A stretch of 8,217 bases of DNA from Verrucomicrobiales bacterium. GTDB taxonomy: Bacteria > Verrucomicrobiota > Verrucomicrobiia > Verrucomicrobiales > DEV007. Position 1 is the stretch's first letter. Every line of letters begins with the position of its first letter. This document shows, in pieces, positions 6,920-8,217 of this stretch. The stretch is from NCBI GenBank assembly GCA_022424805.1, contig JAKMGR010000023.1:1-8217 (forward strand), in the 5' to 3' direction. A program made the position numbers and the translations under genes. The notes beneath the pieces are model-generated. The model made no database searches and was not told the DNA's origin. It was given only the letters and a program-made list of their open reading frames with translations.

Positions 6920-8217
6920 ATGAGAATTCTCACGGTTTTCTCTTTCCTGATTGCTGTCGTGGCAGGCCTCGCAAATGCGGAGCCTGTTTCCCGGAAAGTC
7001 GCTCATTCCGTTCTCAGTCCTGCTCCGAAGCTGACCGGTGATGCCGGGAAGCCAGATGGAATCAAGGGGCGAGTCGTGGCAGGTTACCAGGGGTGGTTTC
7101 GTGCGGAAGGGGATGGATCCAACTTAGGATTTCATCACTACAGGTCGAAGGGTAAGTTTGAGCCTGGGTATTGTTCGATCGATCTTTGGCCGGACTTGTC
7201 TGAGTTCACAGGTCCGGAAAAGTTTCCGACGGCCTTTCGCAAAGCAGATGGGAGGGTGGCTCACGTATTCAGTTCTCAGCGGGAGAAAACCGTGAATCGC
7301 CATTTCCAATGGATGAGAGATTACGGGATCGATGGTGCCTTCGTGCAGCGCTTTGCTGGTGTCGTGACTCGGGAACACCATTCTTATGATTTGCTCAAGG
7401 CTGACAACCGAAAGCTGATGCTATGTCGGAATGCGGCCCTCGCCAATGAGCGGTCCTGGATCTTGATGTATGACCTCTCAGGCTGGAATAGCGAGGATTT
7501 CGAAGCGTTGGCCTACGACTGGAAGCAACTACGGACAAGGATGCAAATCGGCACGGATGAGAACGATACGAGTTATCTTCAGCTGAACGGAAATCCTCTC
7601 GTCGCGATCTGGGGAGTCGGCTTCAACGACGATCGAGGTTATTCGCTGCGTGATGCAGAGCGCTTCATTCGCTTACTGAAACATAACCCGGACTGGGGAG
7701 GTATGAGCATCATGTTAGGCGTGCCCTATGGGTGGCGCGAACAGGAGCGTGATGCGATTGAGGATGAGCATCTGCATGAAGTGCTGAAATTGGCGGATGT
7801 GATCAGTCCGTGGTCGGTAGGGCGATATCACGAGGTCGACTTTGCTGCGGGAAAACATGTTCAGCATCTCGTCGATGATCGAATCTGGTGTGAAAGGAAT
7901 GGAATCGAATATCTGCCTGTCCTGTTCCCCGGGTTCAGTTGGCACAACATGACCGGCGAAGAGCTGGGAGCCATTCCCCGACAAGGCGGGGAGTTTCTCT
8001 GGGATCAGTTTATTGCAACGCGCGCGGCAGGAATCGAAAACGCTTACATTGCGATGTTCGACGAGATTGATGAAGGAACCGCTATCTTCAAATGTACAAA
8101 TGATGTTCCGGGAGGAGACGGAGTGAACTTTCTCGATTACGAAGGGCTGCCCAGCGATCACTACCTGCGTCTGACAGGAAAGGGTAGAGAGCTTTTGCGT
8201 GGAGTGTTGCCTTTGCC
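6920..8217 (+). CDS. Exported GH71/GH99-like glycoside hydrolase, 3'-truncated by window edge
   Basis: Member of the GH71/GH99-like group of (beta/alpha)8-barrel proteins. True GH99 enzymes are endo-alpha-1,2-mannosidases/mannanases and GH71 enzymes are alpha-1,3-glucanases, but many bacterial relatives have no known substrate. The frame runs from ATG 6920 to the window end with no stop; 432 complete codons are visible. Residues 1-20 are a signal peptide (MRILTVFSFL core, cut after ANA). The barrel opens with VVAGYQGWF (Gly55-Phe60), the usual first strand of this group. It continues through MRDYGIDGAFVQRF, a later NPLVAIWGVGF strand, SPWSVGRYH, and EYLPVLFPGFSWHN. Near the visible end is MFDEIDEGTAIFK, in which Glu382 and Glu385 match the spacing of the two catalytic glutamates of GH99 (ExxE before Gly-Thr). 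Little of the catalytic domain should be missing. No Shine-Dalgarno is seen before the ATG. It lies 111 bases after the propeller gene, on the same strand. Family call is good; substrate is unknown. Confidence 0.85.
   Translation, partial: MRILTVFSFLIAVVAGLANAEPVSRKVAHSVLSPAPKLTGDAGKPDGIKGRVVAGYQGWFRAEGDGSNLGFHHYRSKGKFEPGYCSIDLWPDLSEFTGPEKFPTAFRKADGRVAHVFSSQREKTVNRHFQWMRDYGIDGAFVQRFAGVVTREHHSYDLLKADNRKLMLCRNAALANERSWILMYDLSGWNSEDFEALAYDWKQLRTRMQIGTDENDTSYLQLNGNPLVAIWGVGFNDDRGYSLRDAERFIRLLKHNPDWGGMSIMLGVPYGWREQERDAIEDEHLHEVLKLADVISPWSVGRYHEVDFAAGKHVQHLVDDRIWCERNGIEYLPVLFPGFSWHNMTGEELGAIPRQGGEFLWDQFIATRAAGIENAYIAMFDEIDEGTAIFKCTNDVPGGDGVNFLDYEGLPSDHYLRLTGKGRELLRGVLPL

Overview
The window carries five genes, all on the + strand, with gaps of 22 to 111 bases. 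It reads as one stretch of an exported glycan-degradation locus. No RNA gene, CRISPR array, insertion sequence or integrase is visible. Base composition looks even, slightly above 50% G+C by eye (not measured), and nothing suggests a recent insertion.

The probable host is a marine or gut member of the Planctomycetota-Verrucomicrobiota-Chlamydiota superphylum, such as a Verrucomicrobiota/Kiritimatiellota, Planctomycetota or Lentisphaerota relative. This is inferred from three things: tandem exported S1 sulfatases, one with C-terminal EF-hands; a CehA/McbA-type PHP protein; and no SusC/SusD pair of the kind that marks Bacteroidota loci. The starts also lack a clear Shine-Dalgarno sequence. The phylum call is moderate and no genus call is possible.

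Layout. (1) 1-1379: the 3' part of a CehA/McbA-type PHP metallohydrolase gene, which enters from outside the window. (2) 1419-3146: an exported arylsulfatase-type S1 sulfatase with a C-terminal beta-rich domain. (3) 3178-5262: a second, clearly different exported S1 sulfatase ending in a beta-rich domain and two canonical EF-hand loops. (4) 5285-6808: an exported protein that looks like a GH43/GH117-type five-bladed beta-propeller but that I cannot assign to a named family. (5) 6920-8217: an exported GH71/GH99-like (beta/alpha)8-barrel protein, cut by the window end, which keeps the Glu-x-x-Glu pair of GH99.

How they may work together: the sulfatases would strip sulfate esters from a sulfated polysaccharide or its oligosaccharides, and the propeller and barrel proteins would cleave glycosidic bonds. 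The PHP protein could remove another ester-like or phosphoester group. The substrate cannot be read from the sequence. The main novelty candidate is the propeller protein in this sulfatase context.
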